The translations under genes and the position numbers were made by a program. A model generated the notes under the pieces. That model did not search any database and had not been told where the DNA came from. It worked only from the letters and a program-made list of their open reading frames with translations. Below are positions 50,843-60,368 of a DNA stretch of 64,000 nucleotides, piece after piece. The DNA lies in NCBI GenBank assembly GCA_000688615.1, contig JHVA01000001.1, positions 558,001 through 622,000 on the forward strand, written 5' to 3'. How positions within the stretch are numbered: position 1 is the stretch's first letter; every line of letters starts with the position of its first letter. Source of the stretch: Acidobacteriaceae bacterium KBS 146 (GTDB lineage Bacteria > Acidobacteriota > Terriglobia > Terriglobales > Acidobacteriaceae).

Positions 50843-51778
50843 ATGCCACTTCCGAACGACGAGAAGTTGATCGCCCTGAGCGAAGAGATACTGAAAGAAT
50901 TCGAGAAAATTTTTGGACCCCATCCCGGGTTCAGGCCGGCTCACGCAAAAGGCACGATGCTTACCGGAACGTTTACGCCCTCACCCGAGGCTGCTTCCCT
51001 GACGCGAGCGCAACATGCCGTGCAACCAATAACCCCAGTAACCGTGCGGTTCTCGAACTCAACCGGGCTTCCTCTGGTCCCGGACACTGAAGCAGGCGCC
51101 GATCCTCGAGGTATTGCGGTCCGGTTCAAGCTGGCAGAGCATATCCATACCGACATCGTTGCGCATTCTGCAAACGGGTTTCCAGCTACGAACGGTGCCG
51201 AGTTCCTGGAGTTCCTGCGCGGGGTAACTCAACCAGATCAGGAAAAGGTCAAAGAGTTCGTCGGAAGCCATCCGAAGGCGATGGCCTTTGTACAGTCGAT
51301 TACGCCGCTGCCAGCTAGCTTTGCCAAAGAGAGATACTTCGGACTCACCGCGATGAAGTTTACGAATAAGGATGGCGCGAGCAAGTATGGACGATACACA
51401 ATTGCGCCCGAAGCTGGGGAAGAACATCTGAGCTCGGACCAGGCCGCTGCAAAGGGTCCAAACTACCTCTTTGACGAGCTCGCGGAACGGGCGGGGAAAG
51501 GACCGATCAGGTTCAGGATAACGGTCCAGGTGGCGGAACAGGGTGACACTACCAACGACGCGACTGTGCACTGGCCTGCGGACCGCAAGGTAGTCGAGTT
51601 CGGCACGCTAGAGGTGACGACGCCCGTTACGGACGACGCAGCGCAACAAAAGCAGATCATCTTCGACCCGATCCCGCGACTGGATGGAATCGAGCCCTCA
51701 GACGATCCGTTGCTCGAATTACGTGCCGCAGCATACCTCATCAGTGGTCGCCGCCGCAGGTCTGCGCCCGGACAATGA
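50843..51778 (+). CDS. Minimal catalase-family haem peroxidase
   Basis: 311 residues of a reduced catalase fold. The distal His (RPAHAKGTMLTG, about residue 34), the core VRFSNSTGLPLVPDTEAGAD, an Asn-containing NGFPATNGAEFLEF and a C-terminal helix with the proximal haem Tyr (LELRAAAYLISGRRR) are all seen. There is no long wrapping domain, so it belongs with small catalase-related peroxidases that use organic donors. No signal peptide, hence cytoplasmic. AAGGAG precedes the ATG. Confidence 0.87.
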   Translation: MPLPNDEKLIALSEEILKEFEKIFGPHPGFRPAHAKGTMLTGTFTPSPEAASLTRAQHAVQPITPVTVRFSNSTGLPLVPDTEAGADPRGIAVRFKLAEHIHTDIVAHSANGFPATNGAEFLEFLRGVTQPDQEKVKEFVGSHPKAMAFVQSITPLPASFAKERYFGLTAMKFTNKDGASKYGRYTIAPEAGEEHLSSDQAAAKGPNYLFDELAERAGKGPIRFRITVQVAEQGDTTNDATVHWPADRKVVEFGTLEVTTPVTDDAAQQKQIIFDPIPRLDGIEPSDDPLLELRAAAYLISGRRRRSAPGQ

Positions 51779-51847
51779 ATAACAAGCATCATCGGGCCGC
51801 CTTCACCGGCGCCTTTCACTCTTCATGACGACGAGGACAGGACAACC

Positions 51848-52717
51848 TTATGCCGCAGCGATCCTTCGTGTCAGGTCGTCCTGCTCTTTGCGAGACTCAG
51901 CACCAATAGTGAAGGCGTCAAGCACTCCCGTAGAGAGGGCGTAACGGATCGCCTCCGCAGGGCGATCACGAAGATCGCCTTGTCCGAGAATCTTCATCCC
52001 GATGATGCCTTTGCCGTCAGCTCGCATTTTTTTGATCTCTTTGATCACCGTGGAAGGGTCGGCATCCATGTGCGAGCCAATAGGATTGAGGCGAACGAGA
52101 TCAACATCGACCCAGCGCGAGGCGGCGGCAGCACGGAGCGCCTGAATGGAGTGGCAGGAACAGCCATGCGCTCGAATGATGCCCTTCTGCTTTGCTTCGG
52201 AGAGAACATCCATGGCACCGCGATAGCGTGTGGTCCAATCGCCTTCCGTCACACAGTGGATCAGGACGATGTCAATCATGTCGATGCCCAGCTCGCGTCG
52301 ATAACGGTCCATATCGCGCCGCAACCCCGCGGCATCGCGAGTATCGGACTTCGTCATAACGACAACTTTGTCCCGGGGGAGCTGCTTCACAGCATCACGG
52401 ACGTTTGGGTGGGACCCGTACGAGTCAGAGGTGTCGAAAAAACGGAGTCCATTCTCGTGATAACCATCCAGCAGGAGCCGCGTAAATGGATTGGAACCCA
52501 ACCGGGTCTGATTAGAAGCTCCGCCAAATCCGACGGTTCCCGTCCCCATGGCAAGCCTCGAGGTCCGGATACCAGTTTTGCCAAGTACTACCTCATCGTG
52601 AGCGGTGACTTTCTGGGGAAGCGGCTCAAGACCCAGAATCGAACCTGGGGAGTTGCTGGCGAGCCAAGCCGCTCCCAGTCCTTTGGCCGAGCGGCGGAGG
52701 AAGTCTCTCCTGAGCAT
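51848..52717 (-). CDS. Tat-exported aldo/keto reductase
   Basis: 289 residues. A twin-Arg start (LRRDFLRRSAKGLGAAWLAS) suggests Tat export. The catalytic set is visible: Asp and Tyr in RFFDTSDSYGSH, Lys in VVVMTKSD and His in VLIHCV. TIM-barrel strands follow. Tat transport would allow a folded, NADP-bound enzyme in the periplasm, which is common in Acidobacteriota. Substrate unknown. Confidence 0.88.
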   Translation of the reverse strand: MLRRDFLRRSAKGLGAAWLASNSPGSILGLEPLPQKVTAHDEVVLGKTGIRTSRLAMGTGTVGFGGASNQTRLGSNPFTRLLLDGYHENGLRFFDTSDSYGSHPNVRDAVKQLPRDKVVVMTKSDTRDAAGLRRDMDRYRRELGIDMIDIVLIHCVTEGDWTTRYRGAMDVLSEAKQKGIIRAHGCSCHSIQALRAAAASRWVDVDLVRLNPIGSHMDADPSTVIKEIKKMRADGKGIIGMKILGQGDLRDRPAEAIRYALSTGVLDAFTIGAESRKEQDDLTRRIAAA

Positions 52718-52975
52718 AGCGGCACCTCACTGCGCATTAAAATACTCCGCTGATACGAAGAGTGGCTAGCGGAACAGGCAAACTCCCTAAGGTTTTTGTG
52801 GCGAATTGCCTACTGCCTCGCCGTCGAAAGACTGAAGGGGACACCGTGCTCTTTAAAGATTTTCGCCCACGGCAAACCATTTCTACCACCGTCCACCGGC
52901 TTTCAGAGAGCTAAGCAAGAGACCTTCTGACAGAACGGCAGGATATTTGTATCGTGGAGAAGAGGGAGAAATCGC

Positions 52976-53614
52976 ATGAGACTTACCAGCAAGAGTTTCA
53001 AAGACGGAACAACCATTCCGGGAGAGTTCGCTTTTGCCGTTCCCGATGCAAAGCACCATGTTGCGCTTAGCAGGAATCGAAATCCGGATCTCGCCTGGAC
53101 AGACGTTCCCGAAGGAACAGAGTCGTTCGTGCTCATCGTGCACGACCCAGATGTCCCAAGTAAAGGTGATGACGTGAATCAGGAAGGGAAAGAGGTTCCA
53201 GCCGATCTGCCGCGAGTGGATTTCCACCACTGGATACTGCTCGACATCCCTGCAGACATGCGCGAGATACCCGCCGGAAGCCAGAGCGACGGCATCACCG
53301 CCCATGGCAAACGCGGTCCCGCAGCGCCGAGCGGAATGCGACACGGCATCAATAACTACACACAATGGTTCGCCAATGATCCTTCGATGGAGGGAGACTA
53401 TTTTGGCTATGACGGCCCTTGCCCACCGTGGAACGACGCCATTGTGCATCATTATGTCTTCACCTTGTATGCGCTCGATGTCGAAAGACTCGATATAGAT
53501 GGTGAACTGACGGCCGACAATGTTCGGGCAGCTCTCCGAGACCATGTCCTGGCTGAGGCGAAGCTCACAGGAACCTATAGTCTGAACCCAAAGTTGGCTG
53601 CGAAAGCGGTCTGA
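52976..53614 (+). CDS. YbhB/YbcL-type phosphatidylethanolamine-binding-like protein
   Basis: 212 residues. It contains the PEBP signatures NRNPDLAWTDVPEGTESFVL, HDPDVPSKGD, VDFHHWILLDIP and GYDGPCPPW with H-x-Y-V/F near the end (HHYVFTLYAL). Family members are cytoplasmic proteins of unclear role. Longer than E. coli YbhB by about 50 residues, from extra loops. GAG-rich sequence precedes ATG 52976. Confidence 0.9.
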   Translation: MRLTSKSFKDGTTIPGEFAFAVPDAKHHVALSRNRNPDLAWTDVPEGTESFVLIVHDPDVPSKGDDVNQEGKEVPADLPRVDFHHWILLDIPADMREIPAGSQSDGITAHGKRGPAAPSGMRHGINNYTQWFANDPSMEGDYFGYDGPCPPWNDAIVHHYVFTLYALDVERLDIDGELTADNVRAALRDHVLAEAKLTGTYSLNPKLAAKAV

Positions 53615-53621
53615 GAGAGTT

Positions 53622-53732
53622 ATGTCGGCGAAGAAACGGTCTACAGAAGGCGTCTGGGAGCCTGAAAAGAAGTCTATTTCGCGTTTGTGGCCCTTTGTAC
53701 CCGGCTTACTTTTTCCGGGACCGGTGTACTGA
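53622..53732 (+). CDS. Possible small protein, 36 residues
   Basis: A short open frame starting ATG 53622 just after the PEBP gene, with GAGAG upstream. The sequence begins MSAKKRSTEGVWEPEKK and ends with a hydrophobic, Pro/Gly-rich tail (LWPFVPGLLFPGPVY). No homology is recognised. It could be a real small membrane-binding peptide or chance. Confidence 0.2.
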   Translation: MSAKKRSTEGVWEPEKKSISRLWPFVPGLLFPGPVY

Positions 53733-53808
53733 AGCCCGTTCCATCGTTACACTTGATTGCATAGAAAAACATTGTCGTAAAACCCGTCGAAAACAAGGAC
53801 CTTTGTAG

Positions 53809-54393
53809 ATGAAATTGCTGTTCGCGGTTGTGCTCTCGGTATTTTTTCTGATTCCTGTCTCCTCACAAGCGCAGATTGGTATCTACGTGAACCCGGTTGC
53901 GATCCGAGTGAGTAACTCGCAGTCGGATTCTGGCCCCTTTGCGTTTCTCGGCGACGGCACAACCTCGCGCACGTTTTGGGGCGCGAATATCGGCGGCTAC
54001 TACGACTTCTTCCACGGAAAGAGCGTAGACGCAGGTGTGGATATCCGGGACACCCTCGTAGGTGCAAATAACGCCAGGCTAAACAGCTTTCTGATCGGCG
54101 CGCGTGTCGTGGCCAAGAATCTCTCTCCCTCCTGGCGCCCTTACGTTCAGCTTTCCGGTGGAGTCGGGACAACAAGAGCACCTCACACCTCGATTCACGT
54201 AAGCCGAGCTGGGTATGGAGTCTTCGCGGGTGCCGACTACAAGTTAAACCGTCATATCGATCTAAAGGTAGCGGAAATTGGCTACGGCTCGCTTGCAACC
54301 GTTAGCAGTTCGGCCATCGGCAACACCAGGGCAAGTTATCCTTCGTCGAGTCTTTTGCAAATCTCGGCCGGACTCGTCTTTCGGATTCGTTAG
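53809..54393 (+). CDS. Outer-membrane beta-barrel-like exported protein
   Basis: 194 residues, signal peptide LLFAVVLSVFFLIPVSSQAQ. The mature chain alternates beta strands (GANIGGYYDFFHGKSVDAGV, RPYVQLSGGVGTTRAP, SLLQISAGLVFRIR) with a C-terminal strand ending in an aromatic/Arg pattern, as in OmpA/OmpW-like small barrels. Family not identified. Ends 4 bases inside the convergent P450 gene. Confidence 0.72.
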   Translation: MKLLFAVVLSVFFLIPVSSQAQIGIYVNPVAIRVSNSQSDSGPFAFLGDGTTSRTFWGANIGGYYDFFHGKSVDAGVDIRDTLVGANNARLNSFLIGARVVAKNLSPSWRPYVQLSGGVGTTRAPHTSIHVSRAGYGVFAGADYKLNRHIDLKVAEIGYGSLATVSSSAIGNTRASYPSSSLLQISAGLVFRIR

Positions 54394-55820
54394 GCGTTCT
54401 CTCTTTGGGAGAGCCGTACCAGAAGCGGACCACGAGGCCGCAGGGTGATCTTTGCCTGCGGAACCGGCGGAGCAGAGCCCAGGTAACGCATCCGCCAACG
54501 TGACGCGATCGTCGCTATCGCCAGCACTCCCTCCATCCAGGCAAAACTCTCGCCAATACACTGACGAGAACCTCCCCCGAAGGGGAAATAGGCGAAGCGT
54601 GGTCGCGCGGCCCTCGCCTCCGGCAAAAATCTATCGGGGTCGAAGCGAAGCGGGTCCGGATAAAACTCCGGAGTACGGCTGATCATGTATTGGCTCATAA
54701 AGAAATGAGCGCCGGCAGGGATACGGTAAGGGCCCAGGGTCACCGGTTGCGTAGACAGGCGCCCCATCGCCCACGCCGGTGGATAGAGACGCATGGACTC
54801 CGCAAAGACCTGCTCGGTATAACGGAGAGCAGGATAGTCGGCGAGCGTGGGCAATCGGTGCGATGAAAATGGCGCAGCATCACCAGCAGCTTGGCCTCTA
54901 TGGAGACCGAGCACCTCGTCGAGCTCGACGTGCAGCTTCGCTTCGGCCTCGGGGTTCTGTGACAGGAGATACCAGGTCCATGCGAGTGCATTCGCCGTGG
55001 TCTCATAGCCCGCCAGAAAAATGGTGAGGACTTCGTCCCGAATCTGCTCATCAGACATTCCCATCTGCTCGGCGGACGCATCCGATTGCTCGTAGCGGCT
55101 GCTGATCAGCATCGATAGCAAGTCGCCTTTATCGACGCCTGCCCGCTTATGTTCCTCGATAAGGCGATGAACAACGCGATCCAACCGCGCCCTGGAACGT
55201 CGGAATTTCACGACACCAGGAATAGGAAGATGAAGAAATTTTTCCATGCGCGGAAATGCGATCAGAAAGTTATAGAGGTCCATGATCGTATTGACCTCAT
55301 CGTTGATGCGCCTGATGTCGTCAGTAACTTCCGTATGGAACAGAGTGCGAGCGACGAGTTCCAGAGAGAGAGACATCATGGCAGCCGAAATATCGACCAC
55401 CTGTCCGGACTTCCACTGTCCCGCATGGCGCGCCGCACTGGTGATGATCTCATCGGCATAGGCCGCGATTCGCTGACGGTGAAAGGCGGGGGCGACGATC
55501 TTCCGCTGACGTATGTGAATCGGATCGTCAGAGGTAATCAGGCCTTCCCCGAGAAGGATCTTCATGCGGCGGACAGTGCGTTCTTTGACGAACGAGGATG
55601 CCTGCGTTACCAGAATCTCGCGAATGTAGTCCGGCTCATTGATGAAGATAATGGGGGTTCCCATAAACCGGTAATGCGCGATGGAGCCGTAGGTTCGGTG
55701 AAGGTATTCGAATAAACGGATGGGCTCGCCAAGCTTCACCCAGGGCTTATGGGCGTAGAAGTGCAACGGATAACGAAGTCCTGGGGGAAGATTCCATTCG
55801 CTGCTGTCGGAGCGAGTCAT
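54390..55820 (-). CDS. Cytochrome P450 monooxygenase
   Basis: 476 residues. The I-helix motif AGYETTANALAW, the K-helix ESMRLYPPAW (E-x-x-R) and the haem-binding loop FPFGGGSRQCIGESF with Cys421 are all visible. Cytoplasmic bacterial class that needs a separate ferredoxin and reductase, neither seen nearby. Substrate cannot be predicted. Lies 6 bases after the tmk stop in the same direction, probably in one operon. Convergent with the barrel gene. Confidence 0.93.
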   Translation of the reverse strand: MTRSDSSEWNLPPGLRYPLHFYAHKPWVKLGEPIRLFEYLHRTYGSIAHYRFMGTPIIFINEPDYIREILVTQASSFVKERTVRRMKILLGEGLITSDDPIHIRQRKIVAPAFHRQRIAAYADEIITSAARHAGQWKSGQVVDISAAMMSLSLELVARTLFHTEVTDDIRRINDEVNTIMDLYNFLIAFPRMEKFLHLPIPGVVKFRRSRARLDRVVHRLIEEHKRAGVDKGDLLSMLISSRYEQSDASAEQMGMSDEQIRDEVLTIFLAGYETTANALAWTWYLLSQNPEAEAKLHVELDEVLGLHRGQAAGDAAPFSSHRLPTLADYPALRYTEQVFAESMRLYPPAWAMGRLSTQPVTLGPYRIPAGAHFFMSQYMISRTPEFYPDPLRFDPDRFLPEARAARPRFAYFPFGGGSRQCIGESFAWMEGVLAIATIASRWRMRYLGSAPPVPQAKITLRPRGPLLVRLSQRENA

Positions 55821-55826
55821 GAATCG

Positions 55827-56501
55827 TTAGATGACGGATGCTGGAATGCGAAGCGAAACGATCTCCCGAATCTGGCGCTCGATCTGGTCGATGGAGGCAT
55901 CTTCCCGAAGGGCGACAACCCTCTGCGTCTCGCGGAGAGCGATTGCTTCATATGCCTCATAAATACGACGGTAGAAGGCGTCGTCTTCGCGCTCAAAGCG
56001 ATCCTCGTCGGTTCCCTTCTGTTGCACACTGCGTTGATTGCGACGGCGAGCGCGGCGAAGTGAGGCGTCAAGCGAAGGAAGGAGCAGGAGCGTGAGGTCA
56101 GGCTGCAAATCATCGCAGACGGCACGATGCATGGCGAGAATGCGCTCGGAGCCAAGCTGCCGCCCAGCTCCCTGGTAAGCCTCGGAGGAATCGGTGTAAC
56201 GATCGCAGAGAACGATCGCGCCGTCGGCAAGTGCAGGCAGAATCATCTCTTGAATCGCCTGGGCTCGATCCGCAAACATCAACGCCATCTCCGCAAGCGG
56301 GGCGATCTCGCCCAGAACGGCCTCGGAACGCGAATCCAGCAGGATGGAGCGAATACGGTCTCCCAGGGCTGTGCCACCGGGCTGACGAAGCGTAACGACT
56401 TTATGGCCTTCGGATTCCAGCCGCGTAGCGAGACGCCGCAGCTGGGTCGTCTTACCGGAGCCGTCCAGTCCTTCGAAGGTAATGAAGTAGCCGCGTGACA
56501 T
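55827..56501 (-). CDS. tmk: Thymidylate kinase
   Basis: 224 residues. It phosphorylates dTMP to dTDP. Walker A EGLDGSGKTTQ (about 10-20), the DR-Y motif (CDRYTDSSEAYQGAGR) and a LID with clustered Arg (RRARRRNQ) are visible. ATG 56501 is chosen over an upstream codon at 56558 since the first strand starts there. Followed 6 bases later by the P450 gene, preceded 49 bases away by the formimidoyltransferase. holB, often next to tmk, is at 62283 instead. Confidence 0.95.
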   Translation of the reverse strand: MSRGYFITFEGLDGSGKTTQLRRLATRLESEGHKVVTLRQPGGTALGDRIRSILLDSRSEAVLGEIAPLAEMALMFADRAQAIQEMILPALADGAIVLCDRYTDSSEAYQGAGRQLGSERILAMHRAVCDDLQPDLTLLLLPSLDASLRRARRRNQRSVQQKGTDEDRFEREDDAFYRRIYEAYEAIALRETQRVVALREDASIDQIERQIREIVSLRIPASVI

Positions 56502-56550
56502 ATCGACAGAATAGCAGTCAGTCGTTTGCCGGCTCCGATAGACAGGCGAC

Positions 56551-57471
56551 TCAGGCATCCGGCCATTCGAGCGGATTCTTCAACCGGCGTTCGACTACCT
56601 TCAATTCCGGATCGAAATTGGGGACACGGAGAATCCACTCCGCTCCTTCTTCATAAGCCGCTTCGGGAATCAGGCCGATCAGTTCACTGTCGTCCAACTC
56701 GGCTCCATAACGGAAAGCCAGCTCCTGAAGACGTTTATAAACCTTCGTCATCGGCGTTGTGATGTGATCGGTGATATTCATGCTAACCTGCGCACGATCG
56801 TTCGCCAGCACACCGATTGCCTTCACTCCGTGTAGCCCGCCATTAGAAGCCCGTATATCGCGCGCGAGCGCCCGTGCGGCGGTGATATCCGGCTGACGCA
56901 GATGAACGTTATAAGCAATCAGAAAGCTTCGGGAGCCTACAGCAGATGCGCCAGCTGTTTCATGAAGCTCCGGACCGCCAACATCTGGACGGCGAGCGGT
57001 CTCCCGGCGAACAGCATCGCGAAGCCCTTCAAACTGTCCTTTCCGGACATCCTCCAGTTGAACGCGATCGGGACGAGCTGCGCTGGCTCCATAGAAATAG
57101 ACCGGAATACCGTAACGCCGCCAGAGGCTGAGCCCAGCCTGCCGGGCCAGAATGGCGCACTGAGCCAGGGACGCCCCGCGCACCGGAATAAACGGAATGA
57201 CATCCGCCGCGCCGATTCGAGGATGCACGCCACGCTGGCGTGTAAGGTCGATCAGCTCGGCGGCCTTGCCCGCGCCGCGCACGGCTGACTCGACGACGGC
57301 TTCTGCCGGGCCGGCAATCGTCACGACAGATCGATTGTGCGCGAGATCGAGGGACCAGTCGAGAAGGCTGACATCGGCGACCTGCATAGCCTGAACGATG
57401 CGGCTGACCTTAGAGAGGTCCGTCCCTTCAGAAAAATTGGGAACACACTCGATGATTGATTCGGAGTTCAT
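56551..57471 (-). CDS. Glutamate formimidoyltransferase
   Basis: 306 residues. It transfers a formimino group from N-formimino-L-glutamate to tetrahydrofolate in histidine degradation. Start ECVPNFSEGTDLSKV and domain blocks (HNRSVVTIAGPAEAVVESAV, RIGAADVIPFIPVRG, TSVGSRSFLIAYNVHL-type SAVGSRSFLIAYNVHLRQPD) are typical of the N and C substructures. The cyclodeaminase part of the mammalian fused FtcD is absent, as usual in bacteria. No other hut gene is visible. ATG 57471 begins the domain. Confidence 0.9.
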   Translation of the reverse strand: MNSESIIECVPNFSEGTDLSKVSRIVQAMQVADVSLLDWSLDLAHNRSVVTIAGPAEAVVESAVRGAGKAAELIDLTRQRGVHPRIGAADVIPFIPVRGASLAQCAILARQAGLSLWRRYGIPVYFYGASAARPDRVQLEDVRKGQFEGLRDAVRRETARRPDVGGPELHETAGASAVGSRSFLIAYNVHLRQPDITAARALARDIRASNGGLHGVKAIGVLANDRAQVSMNITDHITTPMTKVYKRLQELAFRYGAELDDSELIGLIPEAAYEEGAEWILRVPNFDPELKVVERRLKNPLEWPDA

Positions 57472-57502
57472 AGATAAAACCTGGAGCGCGAAAGCTCGTC
57501 GT

Positions 57503-58237
57503 TTATTTCCACCATGTGTAGCCGACAGAGAATTGTATGCTGGCGTTGACGCCCGGATTCTTGTCGCCGAGAGATGACGAAGAAATGTGGATGGCATTGG
57601 CTCCGAAATCGATGGACCGGCGGGGCGTCAGGAAGTAGCGCATTCCAACGCCGAACTGCGGCGTAAAGTTCCAGACGCTGGTATTGGCGCCAGAACCGTT
57701 CGTAACTTCGTTGTATGGAGGCCCGCCCACGGCCGGATACTTGTGATTTGTCCAGATAAGGCCGCCTCCGCCTTGAGCCCACGGCGTAAATTTGCGGTGT
57801 CCGTCACCTGTAAAGTTCCACCGAAGCAGGATTGGGGTGATGGAGACTCCGGTATAAGTTCCCCCTACTTTGTAGGCCTCCGAGCAGGCTCCGGGACCGG
57901 TGCATTTACGGCGATCGAAGCGGGGTGTGTACGACTGCCAGAAAGGGAAGATCTGGATGCCATATTCGAAGTTCCCGTGCAGCGGTCCGGGACCTATATT
58001 CGGGGTGAGAACCTTCCCTGCCTGTCCGCCCAGCATAAGGAACTTGAAGTCGTTGCGATCCTCTGTAAGTCCGACTCCTCCCTGTGCGATGGCTCCGAAC
58101 TCAATCGGGTGATGGGCAGTCTGAAAGGGCGTAGGCGAAGCCGTGGCAGCAGCCTGCGCATGGGCTGGAGATGTGGAGAGCAGAGCGGCAAGGGGCAGAA
58201 GGCAGAAAGCTGAGATGCGGCGAATGATCCTGGTCAC
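57503..58237 (-). CDS. PagL-like lipid A 3-O-deacylase (acyloxyacyl hydrolase family)
   Basis: 244 residues with signal peptide (FCLLPLAALLSTSPAHAQ). A C-terminal segment carries AIHISSSSLGDKNPGVNASI and then FSVGYTWWK, the His-x-Ser core and NPG of PagL-type outer-membrane deacylases. The rest forms barrel strands. It should remodel lipopolysaccharide lipid A at the outer membrane. Transcribed with the formimidoyltransferase direction, with a 31-base gap. Identity rests on the motif and length. Confidence 0.83.
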   Translation of the reverse strand: MTRIIRRISAFCLLPLAALLSTSPAHAQAAATASPTPFQTAHHPIEFGAIAQGGVGLTEDRNDFKFLMLGGQAGKVLTPNIGPGPLHGNFEYGIQIFPFWQSYTPRFDRRKCTGPGACSEAYKVGGTYTGVSITPILLRWNFTGDGHRKFTPWAQGGGGLIWTNHKYPAVGGPPYNEVTNGSGANTSVWNFTPQFGVGMRYFLTPRRSIDFGANAIHISSSSLGDKNPGVNASIQFSVGYTWWK

Positions 58238-58278
58238 TCCGTGAACTCCGTTCGAAGGTAAGTAGTGCGATGCAGAAG

Positions 58279-58305
58279 AAAGGCCGCCAGAGGATGGCGG
58301 CCTTT
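58279..58305 (-). terminator. Rho-independent terminator after yebC
   Basis: AAAGGCCGCC (58279-58288) pairs with GGCGGCCTTT (58296-58305) around AGAGGAT. On the minus strand the run continues TTTCTTCT. It separates yebC from the PagL-like gene. Confidence 0.85.
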
Positions 58306-58327
58306 AGAAACAGGGTAGACCGCCTGG

Positions 58328-59068
58328 TTAGCTGGCGACTGGGGCCTCATCCATATCGAAGTTCGAGTAGACGTTTTGCGTGTCGTCGAGGTCTTCGAGG
58401 GTTTCGAGAAGCCGAATCATCGCGTTGGCCTGTGAGCCTTCGAGTTTGGTATAGGTCGAAGCGACCTTGGTGACCTGAGCGGTTTCAGGGGTGATGCCTG
58501 CGGACTTGAGAGCGTTCGTAACAGCCTCAAAATCCTTCGGATCGGTCAGAATCTCCCAGGATTCGCCCTGGTCGGAGAGGTCTTCGGCTCCGGCCTCCAG
58601 AACGATCTCGGTCAACTTTTCTTCGGAAGCGGCGTCCTTGGGAACGGTAATCACGCCCTTGGTCGTAAACATCCAGGCGACGGCTCCCTCAGCTCCGAGA
58701 TTTCCGCCGTTCTTGGAAAAGGCGTGGCGGATTTCGCTGACGGCCCGGTTTTTGTTGTCGGTCAGGACATCGACGATGATCGCGGCGCCGCCGGGACCAT
58801 AGCCCTCGTAGGTGATCTCCTCGTAGGAGACGCCCTCAAGCTCACCGGTACCGCGCTGGATGGCGCGCTTGATATTCTCCGACGGCATATTCTCGGCCTT
58901 CGCTGCAGCGACGGCTCCGCGCAGGCGGGGATTTCCATCCACATCGCCTCCGCCCAGCTTGGCAGCGATCGTGATTTCCTTGATCAGGCGGGTGAAGATC
59001 TTGCCGCGCTTGGCGTCGAGGGCGCCCTTCTTATGCTTAATTGTCGCCCATTTTGAGTGGCCTGACAT
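58328..59068 (-). CDS. yebC: YebC/PmpR-family translation or transcription regulator
   Basis: 246 residues. Typical start [20 protein letters not shown] and central blocks [20 protein letters not shown] and [24 protein letters not shown] [20 protein letters not shown]. Family members bind DNA, and mitochondrial TACO1 relatives aid translation through polyproline. Followed on this strand by the terminator at 58279. Family assignment firm, role in this organism unknown. Confidence 0.95.
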   Translation of the reverse strand: MSGHSKWATIKHKKGALDAKRGKIFTRLIKEITIAAKLGGGDVDGNPRLRGAVAAAKAENMPSENIKRAIQRGTGELEGVSYEEITYEGYGPGGAAIIVDVLTDNKNRAVSEIRHAFSKNGGNLGAEGAVAWMFTTKGVITVPKDAASEEKLTEIVLEAGAEDLSDQGESWEILTDPKDFEAVTNALKSAGITPETAQVTKVASTYTKLEGSQANAMIRLLETLEDLDDTQNVYSNFDMDEAPVAS

Positions 59069-59391
59069 TTACAACCTCTACTGTGATTTATTGCTACTGC
59101 GACCTTGCGATTTTAGCACGTTCAGAGGGTACCCCCTCCCCCCGTACTTATTTGCGCAAAGTCTTCGAAAAAAAGAAGTTAGCCTTGGACTTCCATATCT
59201 GTCGGGTCCCGGGATTGCAAGAGTACCGATCCGATACTTCCATTCTAAAACCTATGCCGAAGCAAATCGGCAGGTGGAAGTCATTTCTTTCTGAAGAGTT
59301 GGATGGTTTAGGGTCTTGACAGTCTTTTTCACAAGACTCAACGTCTGTACCGTTGACGATGGAAACCTGTCGAACGGGGAGCGTCTTGACC

Positions 59392-60345
59392 ATGAACCCA
59401 ATAGGGCGGTGGCTGATGGGTGGGATCGGTGTTCTTCTCCTGGCAGGAACCGGGAATGCGTTCCAGTTTCGCACCCCGGTCAAGGTCGATTCCTCTGAGA
59501 AAATTGCGGTCGGCGGAGCCACGCTCCAGGTGGATTTCGCCGAGGGTCCCCTGGATCTGGGACGTGAGGCCGTCCTGGAACGGGTCAGGAATGCGGCCCA
59601 GGCCGTGACCATCTACTACGGACAATTTCCGGTCAAGACGGCTCGTATCCTGATTCTTCCGGTTCGCGACCGGCATGGCGTCTTTCGGGGAACGACATGG
59701 GGAGAGATGGGCGGGTTCCCAGGGTTCACGAGAATCAGCGTCGGAGAGAAGACGACCCAACAAGAGTTGAACGAAGACTGGATGATGACTCACGAACTGA
59801 CTCATCTGGCCTTCCCGGACCTGCCGGATGACGAACATTGGATGGAAGAGGGATTGGCGACCTACGTGGAGCCCGTCGCGCGGGTGCAGGCCGGGCAACT
59901 TGCTGCCAAAAAAATCTGGCAGGACATGATCGAAGGCATGCCAAAAGGAGAGCCTGAGGCCGGCGATCAGGGGCTGGACCGCACGCATACGTGGGGTCGC
60001 ACCTACTGGGGCGGGGCACTCTTCTGCCTTGCGGCTGATGTCGAGATTCGGAGAGAGACGAAGAACCGGAAGGGCCTGCAGGATGCATTAAGGGCGATTG
60101 TGGCTGCAGGCGGAACCATCGATCACCACTGGCCCATTGAGCGCGCACTGGGGATAGGAGACAGCGCTACCGGCACACACGTGCTGGCGGAGATGTATGC
60201 GAAGTGGAAGGACGCTCCGGTAGAAGTTGATCTTCCGGCACTCTGGAAGCAGCTTGGGATCCGACAGGTGGCCGATGGGGTGGAGCTCGATCCGAAGGCT
60301 CCGCTGTCCCCGGTTCGGGAAGCCATTACAGCGCAGTGGAAATAA
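59392..60345 (+). CDS. Exported gluzincin-like putative metallopeptidase
   Basis: 317 residues. A signal peptide (WLMGGIGVLLLAGTGNAFQF) precedes the zinc motif HELTH (134-138) and a downstream Glu in WMEEGLATYV (E152/E153), the layout of MA-clan (peptidase MA-like) proteins. The domain around it shows the family's helix bundle, but no full-length family is recognised. Periplasmic or secreted peptidase inferred. ATG 59392 is selected over upstream starts because it begins the signal peptide and has GGGAG upstream. Confidence 0.75.
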   Translation: MNPIGRWLMGGIGVLLLAGTGNAFQFRTPVKVDSSEKIAVGGATLQVDFAEGPLDLGREAVLERVRNAAQAVTIYYGQFPVKTARILILPVRDRHGVFRGTTWGEMGGFPGFTRISVGEKTTQQELNEDWMMTHELTHLAFPDLPDDEHWMEEGLATYVEPVARVQAGQLAAKKIWQDMIEGMPKGEPEAGDQGLDRTHTWGRTYWGGALFCLAADVEIRRETKNRKGLQDALRAIVAAGGTIDHHWPIERALGIGDSATGTHVLAEMYAKWKDAPVEVDLPALWKQLGIRQVADGVELDPKAPLSPVREAITAQWK

Positions 60346-60368
60346 ACATAGACAGGAATCGAAACGCG

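Noticed and set aside
51980..52753. Plus-strand frame opposite the aldo/keto reductase
   Set aside because: Covers the reductase with no support of its own.
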